From Yeosuana aromativorans (GTDB lineage Bacteria > Bacteroidota > Bacteroidia > Flavobacteriales > Flavobacteriaceae): 64,000 nucleotides of DNA. Each line of letters starts with the position of its first letter. Within the stretch, counting starts at the first letter, position 1. This document shows, in pieces, positions 17,351 through 25,755 of this stretch. The stretch lies in the NCBI RefSeq assembly GCF_014646655.1, contig NZ_BMNR01000007.1:1-64000 (forward strand), given 5' to 3'. A program made the translations under genes and the position numbers. The notes under the pieces were generated by a model. The model worked only from the letters and a program-made list of their open reading frames with translations, was not told where the DNA came from and did not search any database.

Positions 17351-18154
17351 ATGAAACAGTTATTTAAATATTTATTGACTTCTTTATTTTTTTTGATTAT
17401 AAGTTGCAATAAAAGTAGTGTAGATTCACCTGGTACCGAAACAGCTAGAACAGCCGATGATGTTCGGCAGGATTTTGAAAGTTTTGATTTTCAACCAGGC
17501 GTTAATGATGTGTCCCTTGAGTCAACTACAAAAGGCTTTTTTTGGAACTTTAGGATTATTGTGCCTGAAGGAGCAAGTGAAACCAACAAAAAGCCCTTGA
17601 TCTTTAATTTGCACGGAGGGGCCCAAAATAATATTCCAGAGGCACATAAATCAACAGACTGCTTAATAAGTCCTGGACTGGATGGTATTATTGAAGCTTT
17701 TATTATTAGTCCGAATAGTAACGCTCAACTTTGGTACGAACCAAACAATCAAATACAGATACTGGCTCTTTATGATTTAGCAACTTCGTATTTACCAATT
17801 GATACTAGCAAAATAGCAATAACTGGTTATAGTGACGGGGGCAATGGTAGTTGGTTTTATGCCCAGTACTATCCAAATATGTTCTCGGCAGCCATACCCA
17901 TGGCAACCTCATACAATACGGCCAAAAGCAATGGAAGTGTTGAGCCTATAACCATCCCTTTATATGTCATTCATGGAGAGAATGACACATTGTTTCCTGT
18001 GGAGACGACCCAGGGTTATGTTGATGAATCAATTGCTGCTGGATCTGATATTAATTTTGTAATAGCACCTGGATTAGATCATTATCATCCTTGCGACTAT
18101 GTTTCTTATTTAAGAGAAGCAGCTCAATGGCTAAAAACAACCGTATGGAATTGA
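17351..18154 (+). CDS. Alpha/beta-hydrolase lipoprotein, esterase/PHB-depolymerase-like
   Basis: 267 aa. The signal peptide ends FLIISC with lipid Cys19. Alpha/beta-hydrolase features: oxyanion segment FNLHGG (85-90), nucleophile elbow ITGYSDGG with Ser161, Asp212 in HGENDTLFP and His244 or His246 in GLDHYHPC. The fold and order match the LpqC/feruloyl esterase/polyhydroxybutyrate-depolymerase group and small carboxylesterases. It follows susCD by about 110 bp with a hairpin between. It could hydrolyse an ester on the substrate handled by SusCD, either at the cell surface or in the periplasm. The substrate is unknown. It converges with the next gene, only 4 bp apart. Confidence 0.8.
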   Translation: MKQLFKYLLTSLFFLIISCNKSSVDSPGTETARTADDVRQDFESFDFQPGVNDVSLESTTKGFFWNFRIIVPEGASETNKKPLIFNLHGGAQNNIPEAHKSTDCLISPGLDGIIEAFIISPNSNAQLWYEPNNQIQILALYDLATSYLPIDTSKIAITGYSDGGNGSWFYAQYYPNMFSAAIPMATSYNTAKSNGSVEPITIPLYVIHGENDTLFPVETTQGYVDESIAAGSDINFVIAPGLDHYHPCDYVSYLREAAQWLKTTVWN

Positions 18155-18158
18155 CCTC

Positions 18159-20909
18159 TTATATTTTCAAGGTAAAATGCCCTCTGTAAACCTTTCCATT
18201 TGGAAGTTTCATAAAATACCAATAGTCGTCTGGTGTTAAAAGAACACCATTAAAAGTTCCGTTCCAACCATTAGACATCAATGGATTAAAAGATTTTATA
18301 AGCTTGCCATATCGGTCATAAATATGAATGCGTAAGGGGTTTGATACAAATTGATTTGGATTCAACCCATATACGTTCCAAGTATCATTATTGCCATCAT
18401 TATTGGGAGTAAAATATTTTGGAAAACCGAATATATAAAAGTCCCTAAAAACCGTTTCACAGCTATTGACATCTTTGATATAGACTTGGTGTAGGCCTTC
18501 ATTGATATTTAAAAACACATTGCTTTCCTGATAAGGACCGTTTACGTCATCCAATGCAAAAAGAAAAGTTTCTTCTGAATTTATTAAAACCTGAATGCTT
18601 TGCCCATTGATTGCAATATCTTGAATATCTGGTATTTCATTCTGTTTTACGTCTATAGTGATAACATCTTCACAAATTGATGTCTCATCATAAACCGTAA
18701 CACTATAAACACCTGGTTGGTTTACCAATATTTCATTGGTTGTTTCTCCAGTGTTCCAAGAATATCTGTAGAAATTTACTTGAGCATTGCTTATGCCAGA
18801 ATTGATTGTGACCGGAAAGTCATCTTGGCAAACGCTGATAACTTGATCACTTAATTGAGGAAAAGGCTTAACATTCAAATTCAAAATGCCATCGCCATAA
18901 CAAGCGTTATCGCTTTCTGCTCTTATGAATAAGGTTTGAGGGCCAGAAGAATAGATACTAGGAACCGCATTAACCCCAATGGCTGCATCGTTTTTATTGT
19001 CATAAAAAGTTATAGAGACATTTGATGGTAAATTCAATTGAGTTGCAATTTTGTTTCCTTCTGCCTCTAAATCAAAATTGGCCATATTCACATTATCAAA
19101 ATCACAGGCAGATAGCTCATGTGAACCGATATCAATTGGATTGGTGGTTTTCAGTCTAATGGTTGCCATGTTGAAGCATTCGGTATTTGTTTTATATACC
19201 TTAGCATATAATACTTCATTCTGGGATTGGTTTCTATAAATATTGTTAAGAGGGTTGGTATTCAAGGTGTCCTTTACGGCATCGGATATTGAGCGGTAAT
19301 AATACACTTGTATGGCTTCAGAGGTATTTAAACTGATTGGGGCATTGGCCAGTTGCAGATTATAGGTCGTAATTCCATCATTTGGGTTGCTATCATATGA
19401 ATCGCACTGAACCAATTCATAAATACCACTAATTATATTTGGAGGTTCTGAAATAATAACCTGTTTTATTAATGGATCACTTTCTATGCCGTTTAGTGAC
19501 ATGGTCAAACTAACAGAATAGGTGCCTGGGGATGTATAAACATGATAAGGGTTTTCGTCTGTCGAAGTATACCCATCTCCAAAATTCCAAACAACACTAT
19601 CAAAGGGCTCTTCAGATGTTATGTAAAAAGAGGTTTGGTCGCCTAAACATGTGTGTCTATAATCAAATGTGTATATAAAAATGGATTGTACAAATGGTGG
19701 CAATCCAAGCAAAGATGCTTTACCGCCCAAACTCACCGTATTTTCATAATAATTGCACGATGTTCCCAAGTTGTTGGGGTCTTTAATTACAGAAATGCTT
19801 GAGCCTGCCTTGGATATCCTAAATCCTGCTCTATAAATTTTTCCATTCATAGCTAATTGCAATGCTCCTGCAACATTGGTAGATGTTGAAATCTCAACTT
19901 TAGAGGTAGCAATATCATTCGCTTCTAAATTATACTGAAATAAATGGCTATTAATGAAAACATTATTTTCGTTATAAAAATTATCAGTCACGTACAATAA
20001 CTTAGAGTTTGGAGAAAATTCCAATCCGTAAGGATAAGCATCTGAAAGAATAGTTACTTGATTTGATACTTTTCCAGAGGCATTGTCAAAATCATACAAT
20101 AGAACTTTACCTGACTGCTTTTTTGGTTGTTTAGGGCCGCCTTTCCCTAAAATAGTAGAACTATGGGCTATGGCTATTTTTTTTCCGTTGGGAGAAACTT
20201 TTAAATACCCTATTGCACTAATATTTACGCCGCTATCATTAAAAAGTGGAGCAACAGTCAATGGAACTTTTGATGTTACTGGAGTTTCATCTACACCGTT
20301 AACATCAATCTTAAATGAGTAGAACTTATCCCAAAATTGAGTTGTAACCCAATATGAACTTCCGTCCTTATGGCTAACAGCTGTGATCTTTTCAGATGAT
20401 TTGTACTCTTTTTGTAGAGTATTGCCACTGTCATAGGTAATTAAATGTCTGTTTTTAACACTGGTTATTACATCTCCAAAATTATTGTTTAAGGACAGAT
20501 CAATTTCTGAATAATTAACGCCGTCTATGGATTCCCCTTCTGTTAAATAATAGCTTGGTTTGTCAACGGTAAAAATGTAATATCTTGAATTACTGCCTGG
20601 TTTTGGAATTATTAAAGCGGATTCAGTACTTGAACCGTGACCTAATAACCCTTGTCCATTTGGCATTACTTCATGACGTCTGTCCCAAACTGTAATGCCG
20701 TCTGTATAAAACAACAGATTCCCGTTGACATCTGATATGGAGGCACAGCCTTCGCTTGTATTAAGCTTGCCATTTAAAAGCGGTGACGGATTCCCTGAAT
20801 TAAAATCAAGACCGGCGAATTGTCCAAAATACCAATTGGCAGATTCTTTCTGTGAGTAAACCAAAGAAACATGCAGTACAAAAATGAGTCTTAAAATTCG
20901 AGCATTCAT
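18159..20909 (-). CDS. Large T9SS type B secreted protein with PKD domain
   Basis: 916 aa. Signal peptide to about Ser19. Residues about 24-410 form a propeller-like region beginning NWYFGQFAGLDFNSG with ISDVNGNLLFYTDG. A PKD domain follows at about 418-490 (VVWNFGDGYTSTDENP, HVYTSPGTYSVSL), then Ig-like segments, and finally a CHU_C gliding-associated C-terminus (FTPNNDGNNDTWNV, IYDRYGKLI, GWNGTFNG, DDYWYF). This last domain directs type IX export. The protein is a probable surface or secreted adhesin-like component. It is monocistronic and ends 4 bp from the convergent esterase stop. The ligand is unknown. Confidence 0.85.
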   Translation of the reverse strand: MNARILRLIFVLHVSLVYSQKESANWYFGQFAGLDFNSGNPSPLLNGKLNTSEGCASISDVNGNLLFYTDGITVWDRRHEVMPNGQGLLGHGSSTESALIIPKPGSNSRYYIFTVDKPSYYLTEGESIDGVNYSEIDLSLNNNFGDVITSVKNRHLITYDSGNTLQKEYKSSEKITAVSHKDGSSYWVTTQFWDKFYSFKIDVNGVDETPVTSKVPLTVAPLFNDSGVNISAIGYLKVSPNGKKIAIAHSSTILGKGGPKQPKKQSGKVLLYDFDNASGKVSNQVTILSDAYPYGLEFSPNSKLLYVTDNFYNENNVFINSHLFQYNLEANDIATSKVEISTSTNVAGALQLAMNGKIYRAGFRISKAGSSISVIKDPNNLGTSCNYYENTVSLGGKASLLGLPPFVQSIFIYTFDYRHTCLGDQTSFYITSEEPFDSVVWNFGDGYTSTDENPYHVYTSPGTYSVSLTMSLNGIESDPLIKQVIISEPPNIISGIYELVQCDSYDSNPNDGITTYNLQLANAPISLNTSEAIQVYYYRSISDAVKDTLNTNPLNNIYRNQSQNEVLYAKVYKTNTECFNMATIRLKTTNPIDIGSHELSACDFDNVNMANFDLEAEGNKIATQLNLPSNVSITFYDNKNDAAIGVNAVPSIYSSGPQTLFIRAESDNACYGDGILNLNVKPFPQLSDQVISVCQDDFPVTINSGISNAQVNFYRYSWNTGETTNEILVNQPGVYSVTVYDETSICEDVITIDVKQNEIPDIQDIAINGQSIQVLINSEETFLFALDDVNGPYQESNVFLNINEGLHQVYIKDVNSCETVFRDFYIFGFPKYFTPNNDGNNDTWNVYGLNPNQFVSNPLRIHIYDRYGKLIKSFNPLMSNGWNGTFNGVLLTPDDYWYFMKLPNGKVYRGHFTLKI

Positions 20910-21204
20910 AAAAAAATAGCATTACTAACTTGTGTGGAATTAATGTGTGTAACTCATTATAAAAACCAGTCAAGAGTTCATAGCAAAATAGATATTCTTG
21001 TTGTACTCAGTAGGTATTTTGAATTGTAAGCCATTGTTTTTGATATGAATGTCTTTTTAAACTGTGATTAAATAAGAATTAATGTTTATTTAAATCATAA
21101 ATAAGGGGATTCAAATCATCTTCCTGATAATTAGAGTATAGGCTCTTTAATTTTGAGTAATTATCTATAAAACTTTATTTTATGAATAATTTGGATTAGT
21201 CTCC
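20910..21204. other. Intergenic region, possible small RNA upstream of an orphan terminator
   Basis: No coding frame of note. TAATTTTG at 21148-21155 matches a -7 element but lacks a clear -33 TTG. With the hairpin at 21205-21235 it could delimit a short plus-strand RNA of about 75-80 nt. Otherwise AT-rich, with the promoter of the minus-strand T9SS gene near its left end. Confidence 0.25.
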
Positions 21205-21235
21205 AAAAGGCCTTGAGTTTAAACTTAAGGCTTTT
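21205..21235 (+). terminator. Orphan intrinsic-terminator hairpin
   Basis: Arms AAAAGGCCTTGAGTTT and AAACTTAAGGCTTTTT pair over about 14 bp with only two mismatches and end in a T run. No gene ends here: the nearest genes start 295 bp to the left (minus) and 417 bp to the right (plus). Confidence 0.55.
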
Positions 21236-21240
21236 TAAAT

Positions 21241-21651
21241 TTGGCTCATTTTAAATCACCTATAAAAATTATAGTTACTATCCATAAAACAAGCACAGCA
21301 TTAGAAATAAAAAAAAACTACATATTAAATAATTTAAAAAATGGATAGTAAATACTTAAACAAAGTTGGAGTAAACATCTTCTTTTAAATATAGAATGAG
21401 AATACTGCAAAAGGACAAATTGATTTGTTCATGGTTTATGTGGATTTATTATCTGTTTTTTTTAATGTAGTCAAACTTCGATTCCGCTTTATGCACCTTT
21501 CTATTCTTTAACTTTATCCATAAGTTTTCATATCTTTATTTGGTATTGAAGTATTTAATAATCATTATCTTTTTTTAATTAAAAATCTTTGAAATATCTT
21601 ATTTTCACATAAGCAGAAAAAGGGCTTATTCACACTAATCTTTTTAAAATC
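21241..21651. other. Intergenic leader region of the small beta-barrel gene
   Basis: About 410 bp, AT-rich. The only frame starting with ATG after an A-rich stretch is 15 codons (21341-21388), too short to support as a gene. No clear TAnnTTTG promoter was found before 21652. Confidence 0.3.
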
Positions 21652-22185
21652 ATGATTAAGAATATTATATTTTTAGGGTTGACTTTAAGTTTAGCCTTTG
21701 TTACTTATGCCCAAGAGGTAAATAAAGAAGAAGTTCAAGAAGTGAATAGGCATAAATTGGCATTGGTTTTTGGGTATACGCATATTCCTAAAGCATTTAT
21801 AGATGGTCATTCAAGAGAGTCCGTTTACGCTCCAACAATTGGTTTGGATTATTTTTATCAATTCACGGATAGATGGGGAATTGGAGCCGTAATAGATCTT
21901 GAGTTCGCAAATTATACAGTGGATTACAATAAAGAAGATTTAGAGAGAGAAAGACCTGTAATTACAGGATTTTTGGTAGGTTACGAATTTGCCAAAGGAT
22001 GGGATTTTTTATTGGGTCCTGGAATAGAATTTGAAAAAAACAAAGATTTGTTCATTCTTAGGGCAAGTACAGAATATGAATTTGAATTAGATCATGGTTG
22101 GGGTCTTTTCCCGGCAATTAATTACGATTTTAAAAAGGAATATAGCACGTGGTCAATTAATTTAGGTATAAGCAAAAGGTTGTAA
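21652..22185 (+). CDS. Small outer-membrane beta-barrel-like protein
   Basis: 177 aa. Signal peptide to about Ala20. Alternating hydrophobic and polar strands follow: KLALVFGYTHIP, APTIGLDYFYQF, WGIGAVIDLEFANY, ITGFLVGYEFAKGWDFLLGPG, FILRASTEYEF, WGLFPAINYDF and a last strand STWSINLGISKRL. The pattern and length suggest an eight-stranded OmpX/OmpW-like barrel; the exact family is not recognised. It is transcribed alone, about 240 bp before the Crp/Fnr gene. A role in envelope adaptation is possible but inferred from the neighbourhood. Confidence 0.6.
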   Translation: MIKNIIFLGLTLSLAFVTYAQEVNKEEVQEVNRHKLALVFGYTHIPKAFIDGHSRESVYAPTIGLDYFYQFTDRWGIGAVIDLEFANYTVDYNKEDLERERPVITGFLVGYEFAKGWDFLLGPGIEFEKNKDLFILRASTEYEFELDHGWGLFPAINYDFKKEYSTWSINLGISKRL

Positions 22186-22359
22186 TTTTTAAGAGAATTC
22201 AAACTATTAATGATTTTTTTAGACTAAAGGCATATTTAATCTTAACCTGATTTCTTAAGATAATTCATATAGTTTTAATAACAATTAGAACGTTCCCAAC
22301 ATCTTTTTTACGGACTAGAAGTTTAGATTTTGTTTAACATAATATGGATTTTTAATTAG

Positions 22360-22367
22360 TAACTTTG
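22360..22367 (+). promoter_or_regulatory. Candidate -7 element for the Crp/Fnr gene
   Basis: TAACTTTG matches TAnnTTTG and lies 55 bp before the ATG at 22423. No TTG at the usual distance upstream, so this is a partial match only. Confidence 0.35.
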
Positions 22368-22422
22368 GTTTAGTACATAGGTTTTTTAAAATTCTTTTAT
22401 ATGAAACCAAAAGCCCAACAAA

Positions 22423-23121
22423 ATGTCTCCAGATAATAAGCATTATCTACGTTGTTTAGAAACTCTTAAAGATTCCGTAATTTTTAAAAATCTTGAAAAA
22501 AGAGATATTCAGTCTGTTTTAAAATATATGACGAGAATAAAATGGGAAAAAGGGGTTTTTAAAAATAGTACAGAGTTTAATTCTTCCTTACATTTTATTA
22601 TTTCGGGGCGAATAAAAGGCTATCAAATAAATCCAAATACTGGTAGAGAGCATACCATGTTCATTCTCACTAAACACGATGTTTTTGATATTTTGAATTT
22701 GATGGACACAGAAACCCATGTGTTGTATTGGGAAACTTTAGATGACTTAGAAATCTTAACAATATCAATTACTGAAATGAGACGAATGTTGGCCGAAAAC
22801 CCTAAATTGAATTTTTCAACCTTAAAGTATTTAGGAAGTAGGGTTAGGATTCTTGAAGATGCGTCAAACGATATTTGTTTGCATAATACCTTAAGTAGAT
22901 TGTCAAGTTTACTCTTAAAATATTTCAACCAGCAATCCCATAAATTGGAAACCATCAATAATTTGCCAAATAGTGAAATAGCTAATTTAATTGGAACTAC
23001 CAGGGCAGTAGTAAACAGACATATTCAAGAACTAAAAAAAGCAGGAGCTATTTCTGTAAAGCGTAAGGAAATTGACATAGAAAATGTAGAAACCTTAATT
23101 GCCTTTGCTCATGACAATTAA
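22423..23121 (+). CDS. Crp/Fnr-family transcriptional regulator
   Basis: 232 aa. Residues about 20-135 are a cyclic-nucleotide-binding-like jelly roll (SSLHFIISGRIKGYQINPNTG, TMFILTKHDVFDILNLMD) joined by a long dimer helix to a winged helix-turn-helix at about 155-225. LPNSEIANLIGTTRAVVNRH is the HTH, with recognition helix TTRAVVNRHIQELKKAG. There is no N-terminal cysteine cluster as in Fnr, and the classical cAMP-contact motif is absent, so the signal is unknown. Two palindromes of 5-6-5 geometry at 23177-23192 and 23730-23745 just downstream are good candidates for its binding sites, making it the likely local activator of the following genes. Confidence 0.9.
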   Translation: MSPDNKHYLRCLETLKDSVIFKNLEKRDIQSVLKYMTRIKWEKGVFKNSTEFNSSLHFIISGRIKGYQINPNTGREHTMFILTKHDVFDILNLMDTETHVLYWETLDDLEILTISITEMRRMLAENPKLNFSTLKYLGSRVRILEDASNDICLHNTLSRLSSLLLKYFNQQSHKLETINNLPNSEIANLIGTTRAVVNRHIQELKKAGAISVKRKEIDIENVETLIAFAHDN

Positions 23122-23173
23122 CTCTTAAAATATTCATTTTTCATTTTACTATCTTATTTTGTTTTAATCTAAT

Positions 23174-23221
23174 AACTGCTACTTAAGTAGTAGTTAAATG
23201 ATTCTCTTCTAGCTATATTTG
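23174..23221 (+). promoter_or_regulatory. Palindromic Crp/Fnr-like site plus -7 element (site 1)
   Basis: Core palindrome TGCTACTTAAGTAGTA (23177-23192; near-symmetry extends to 23174-23195) is centred at 23184.5. TATATTTG (23214-23221) is a perfect TAnnTTTG -7 element beginning 29.5 bp downstream. The site covers the place where the -33 element would be. With a start near 23226 the palindrome centre lies at about -41.5, the class II activator position. It drives the PepSY-like gene at 23265. Confidence 0.65.
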
Positions 23222-23264
23222 ATTTAAAAATAAAGCCTGTAATCTCCCAGTAAATTTAATTGTT

Positions 23265-23705
23265 ATGGGAAAAATTCAAAATTATTTGAAATCAATATTG
23301 GCAAAAACACTCTTTGTTGCAGTGAACTGGCTACATAAAAACCCTGGCATAAAGATTAAAAAAGCCTTCAGAAAAAAGTATCCTAAATCGTCATTCCCAA
23401 CCTGGCAACAAATAGACAGATTTACTTGGGAAGTATCTTTTATTCTAAATAAAAATGAATATAAAACCTTTTTTGATACGAATGGGAACTGGTTACAAAC
23501 CAAACATTATGTTTCCTATTATAATTTGCCAAATTTAATAAAGAACAATTTCCGGTCATATGACAATTTTAAGAATCTTCAAAAAGTGTTATTGATAGAA
23601 AAGCCAGATGAATCATTGTTTGAGTTCCAAATGAATTCTGGTAATGGACCTTACAAAATAGTTGTTGACATAAATGGTAATGAAGTTAATCATAAAGCTT
23701 CATAA
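23265..23705 (+). CDS. PepSY-like (DUF2874-type) protein
   Basis: 146 aa. The C-terminal two-thirds resembles a PepSY-like/BLIP-like repeat: FPTWQQIDRFTWEVSFILN, EYKTFFDTNGNWLQTKHYV, a helix LPNLIKNNFRSYDNFKN, then LFEFQMNSGNGPYKIVVDIN. In Bacteroidota such domains are usually periplasmic, but the N-terminus here (LAKTLFVAVNWLHKN) is only weakly hydrophobic, so export is uncertain. The gene is directly downstream of the first palindrome/-7 promoter and begins the set that the Crp/Fnr protein may control. A binding or inhibitory role is possible; no enzyme motif is present. Confidence 0.6.
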   Translation: MGKIQNYLKSILAKTLFVAVNWLHKNPGIKIKKAFRKKYPKSSFPTWQQIDRFTWEVSFILNKNEYKTFFDTNGNWLQTKHYVSYYNLPNLIKNNFRSYDNFKNLQKVLLIEKPDESLFEFQMNSGNGPYKIVVDINGNEVNHKAS

Positions 23706-23727
23706 AGTTTTCTAAAAAAAATATTAA

Positions 23728-23774
23728 AGTGCTATTTAAGTAGCAGAACTCCTTTTAAAACTGATGTAATTTAA
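23728..23774 (+). promoter_or_regulatory. Palindromic Crp/Fnr-like site plus -7-like element (site 2)
   Basis: TGCTATTTAAGTAGCA (23730-23745) is centred at 23737.5 and differs from site 1 at two of 16 positions. TAATTTAA (23767-23774), a partial TAnnTTTG match, begins 29.5 bp after the centre, the same distance as at site 1. It would drive the transcript with the short frame at 23828 and the lipoprotein/YceI/Hsp20-like genes. Confidence 0.6.
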
Positions 23775-23827
23775 TTGATAATTAAAAAAATATTTAAAAA
23801 AGCATTAACAATTTAAAACGTATTAAA

Positions 23828-23902
23828 ATGAAAACATTAATTGATGAGAATTTATTTAAACGCTACTGGAGGTATATTGATCAACCAAATGCGAGTTCTT
23901 AA
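23828..23902 (+). CDS. Possible 24-residue peptide, first frame of the envelope/stress operon
   Basis: An ATG after an A-rich stretch opens a 24-codon frame starting MKTLIDENLFKRYWRYIDQP and ending at TAA. It begins about 50 nt after the start predicted from site 2 and 42 bp before the A-rich leader of the lipoprotein gene. It is charged and aromatic, without signal peptide or membrane segment. It could be a leader peptide, a remnant of a longer gene, or chance. I recognise no family. Confidence 0.3.
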   Translation: MKTLIDENLFKRYWRYIDQPNASS

Positions 23903-23946
23903 AAATCATATGAAATTGAATAAAGAATCTTAAAAACGATATTAAA

Positions 23947-24627
23947 ATGAAACCAAATAAAATTTTAACAATTTTTTTTATATCAGTTTTATTTGTTGGA
24001 TGTAAAAAAAATAATGACAATGATAATGCAAGCAAAGTCTTGGACAGCATAGTAAAAGATGAAGCGATAGATGAAGTGCCATACAAATCTGATGATTATT
24101 TTGATAAAGCGATAAAAGCTTATGAAGCAAATAATAAAATTGAAGCTTCAAAAGATATACATAAAGGTGTTGAAGCATTACATGCTGAGAGCAAGGATTT
24201 ATTGAGCTTGAATAAATTGAGTCTTGAAAACAGTATTGAACAACTAGAAAATATTTCTGGCAGACTTGACAACAACGAGGATATTTCATTAGAAGGTTTC
24301 AAAGACGCTGTTGTAAATGCAGAGTTGAACATTGCCCATGAGTATCTGTCACCAACAGAGGGCGTTTATATGCTGGTAAAACCTGAAAATATATCCTCAG
24401 CCAAAACAAAAAGGAATTTTAGTGCCATGATTTCAAATCTAAAACAAGAAGAAGGCAATATGAACAAATATGCAAAAAAAGAGAGTGAGGATTTATTAAA
24501 AGAAGGTGAGGAGCTTAAAAAAGAATTAGCTGCTTGGGAAACAAAAGCAAAAGAGTACTCCAAAAAAACTAATGAACATTTTAAAGTTTTCTATCCTGAT
24601 GAAAACTATCGAGATCTTGATTTGTAG
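23947..24627 (+). CDS. Lipoprotein with helical coiled-coil domain
   Basis: 226 aa. Signal peptide MKPNKILTIFFISVLFVGC with lipid Cys19, then an Asn/Asp-rich linker. The remainder is almost all helix: KAIKAYEANNKIEASKDIHK, ALHAESKDLLSLNKLSLENS, a middle segment around LNIAHEYLSPTEGVYML, and a strongly charged coiled coil KYAKKESEDLLKEGEELKKE. The family is not recognised; the layout is reminiscent of YfdX-like or other helical stress lipoproteins. It is the first full gene after site 2 and is followed by YceI, membrane and Hsp20-like genes, so an envelope-stress role is inferred. Confidence 0.6.
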   Translation: MKPNKILTIFFISVLFVGCKKNNDNDNASKVLDSIVKDEAIDEVPYKSDDYFDKAIKAYEANNKIEASKDIHKGVEALHAESKDLLSLNKLSLENSIEQLENISGRLDNNEDISLEGFKDAVVNAELNIAHEYLSPTEGVYMLVKPENISSAKTKRNFSAMISNLKQEEGNMNKYAKKESEDLLKEGEELKKELAAWETKAKEYSKKTNEHFKVFYPDENYRDLDL

Positions 24628-24684
24628 AATGTTTTTTTTGGTTTTTATTCAAGAATTAGAATTTAATAATTTAAATAGTTAAAG

Positions 24685-25242
24685 ATGAAACGGTCTAATT
24701 TTTTTCGATTTATCACAATAGTCTTTTTTACGTGTTATACAGTAATTGGGGCTTATGCGCAAGTAAACGATTCTTCCACCCAAATATCTTACAAGGTAGA
24801 TTTTGGTCCCACCTATCCCATAGAAGGTGATAGTAATCAAGTAGAAGGGAAAATTGAATTTAATGACGAAACGAGTGCGATAGAGAAAGTTTCTTTTGAG
24901 GTGCCCTTAAATTCATTCACTGGAATTAACTCTGGATATCTTGAATGGATAGCAAATGGTTGGTATAACCCAGATATGAGTTTTAAAAGCAATAAAATAA
25001 CCAAGACATCAGATAATAAATTGGTGGTTAAAGGTTATTTAGAATTCCGAAGAAGAAATGCTCCCATTGAAATTGATTTAATACGTAAGGATATAAACAA
25101 CAAAATCATTATGGAAGGCAATTTTGATATGAGTACAGGTGACTACTTTACTTTTCACCCGCCTTTTGAACTTGTGCCAAGTAGGATATCATTTAAAATT
25201 AAGTTGATTTTTGATGAGCCAGTTAAAAGTAATATGAGTTAA
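24685..25242 (+). CDS. YceI-like periplasmic lipid-binding protein
   Basis: 185 aa. Signal peptide to about Ala25. The mature part follows the YceI lipocalin-like order: ISYKVDFG, EGDSNQVEGKIEFNDETSAI, a VSFEVPLNSFTGINSGYLEW segment, MSFKSNKITKTSDNKLVVKG, then APIEIDL and a C-terminal FKIKLIFDEP strand. YceI proteins bind isoprenoid-like or amphiphilic molecules in the periplasm. The gene lies 57 bp after the helical lipoprotein and 9 bp before the membrane protein, in one operon. Divergence from typical YceI is moderate, so the ligand is open. Confidence 0.75.
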   Translation: MKRSNFFRFITIVFFTCYTVIGAYAQVNDSSTQISYKVDFGPTYPIEGDSNQVEGKIEFNDETSAIEKVSFEVPLNSFTGINSGYLEWIANGWYNPDMSFKSNKITKTSDNKLVVKGYLEFRRRNAPIEIDLIRKDINNKIIMEGNFDMSTGDYFTFHPPFELVPSRISFKIKLIFDEPVKSNMS

Positions 25243-25251
25243 AAATTAAAT

Positions 25252-25746
25252 ATGAAAACCGTAAAAAAACAAGAGTTAAGTATAACCAAACGCCATAATT
25301 GGTCCAAAAACCGCTTTGCATGGTTTTATGCCGTAATGATATTATTGGCGTCTGTTTTATTGGGAGTTGTACTTAAAATGGGTGGTACTTATGAATCTAT
25401 GGGGCTTCGTTCTATCAACATCTTTTTTATCATGATAGGGTTTTTTGTTCTCATCTGGGATTATAAAAGGACGAAGCACAAAAACCTGAAATTTATAGAC
25501 GCCTTTCTGCTTTGTGCCAGAACAGGATTTTATTATTGCTTGCTATATCTTCCAATCATATTGGTTTTTTTGGCCGATAGCAAAAATGAGTTGCAGCTAG
25601 TAGAAACTGATGAAACCTTTAATAACAATTTTTCCATAATTGCTATTGTGTTTTCAACCTATATAGAAACGGTTGCAACAGTTGTTATTGTTGGCATTGT
25701 AGCAGCTTTTACAGGCAACATGGGAGGGGGTAAATTAAAAAAGTAA
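25252..25746 (+). CDS. Four-helix inner membrane protein, DUF4199-like
   Basis: 164 aa. Four hydrophobic helices: WFYAVMILLASVLLGVVLK, INIFFIMIGFFVLIWDY, FYYCLLYLPIILVFLAD and the final IETVATVVIVGIVAAFTG. The layout of two helix pairs separated by a basic loop (KRTKHKNLK) resembles DUF4199-type proteins common in Bacteroidota. The function is unknown. It is 9 bp after the YceI-like gene and 9 bp before the Hsp20-like gene, so tightly co-transcribed. Confidence 0.55.
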   Translation: MKTVKKQELSITKRHNWSKNRFAWFYAVMILLASVLLGVVLKMGGTYESMGLRSINIFFIMIGFFVLIWDYKRTKHKNLKFIDAFLLCARTGFYYCLLYLPIILVFLADSKNELQLVETDETFNNNFSIIAIVFSTYIETVATVVIVGIVAAFTGNMGGGKLKK

Positions 25747-25755
25747 TATATAATT

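Noticed and set aside
12501-18154. Classical polysaccharide utilisation locus
   Set aside because: There is a SusCD pair, but no glycoside hydrolase, polysaccharide lyase or sulfatase nearby; only one esterase-like protein.
21341-21388. 15-codon frame upstream of the small beta-barrel gene
   Set aside because: Too short, and no promoter or conservation evidence.
23947-24627. YfdX-family assignment for the helical lipoprotein
   Set aside because: Only a vague helical similarity; no conserved motif could be pointed to, so it is left unassigned.
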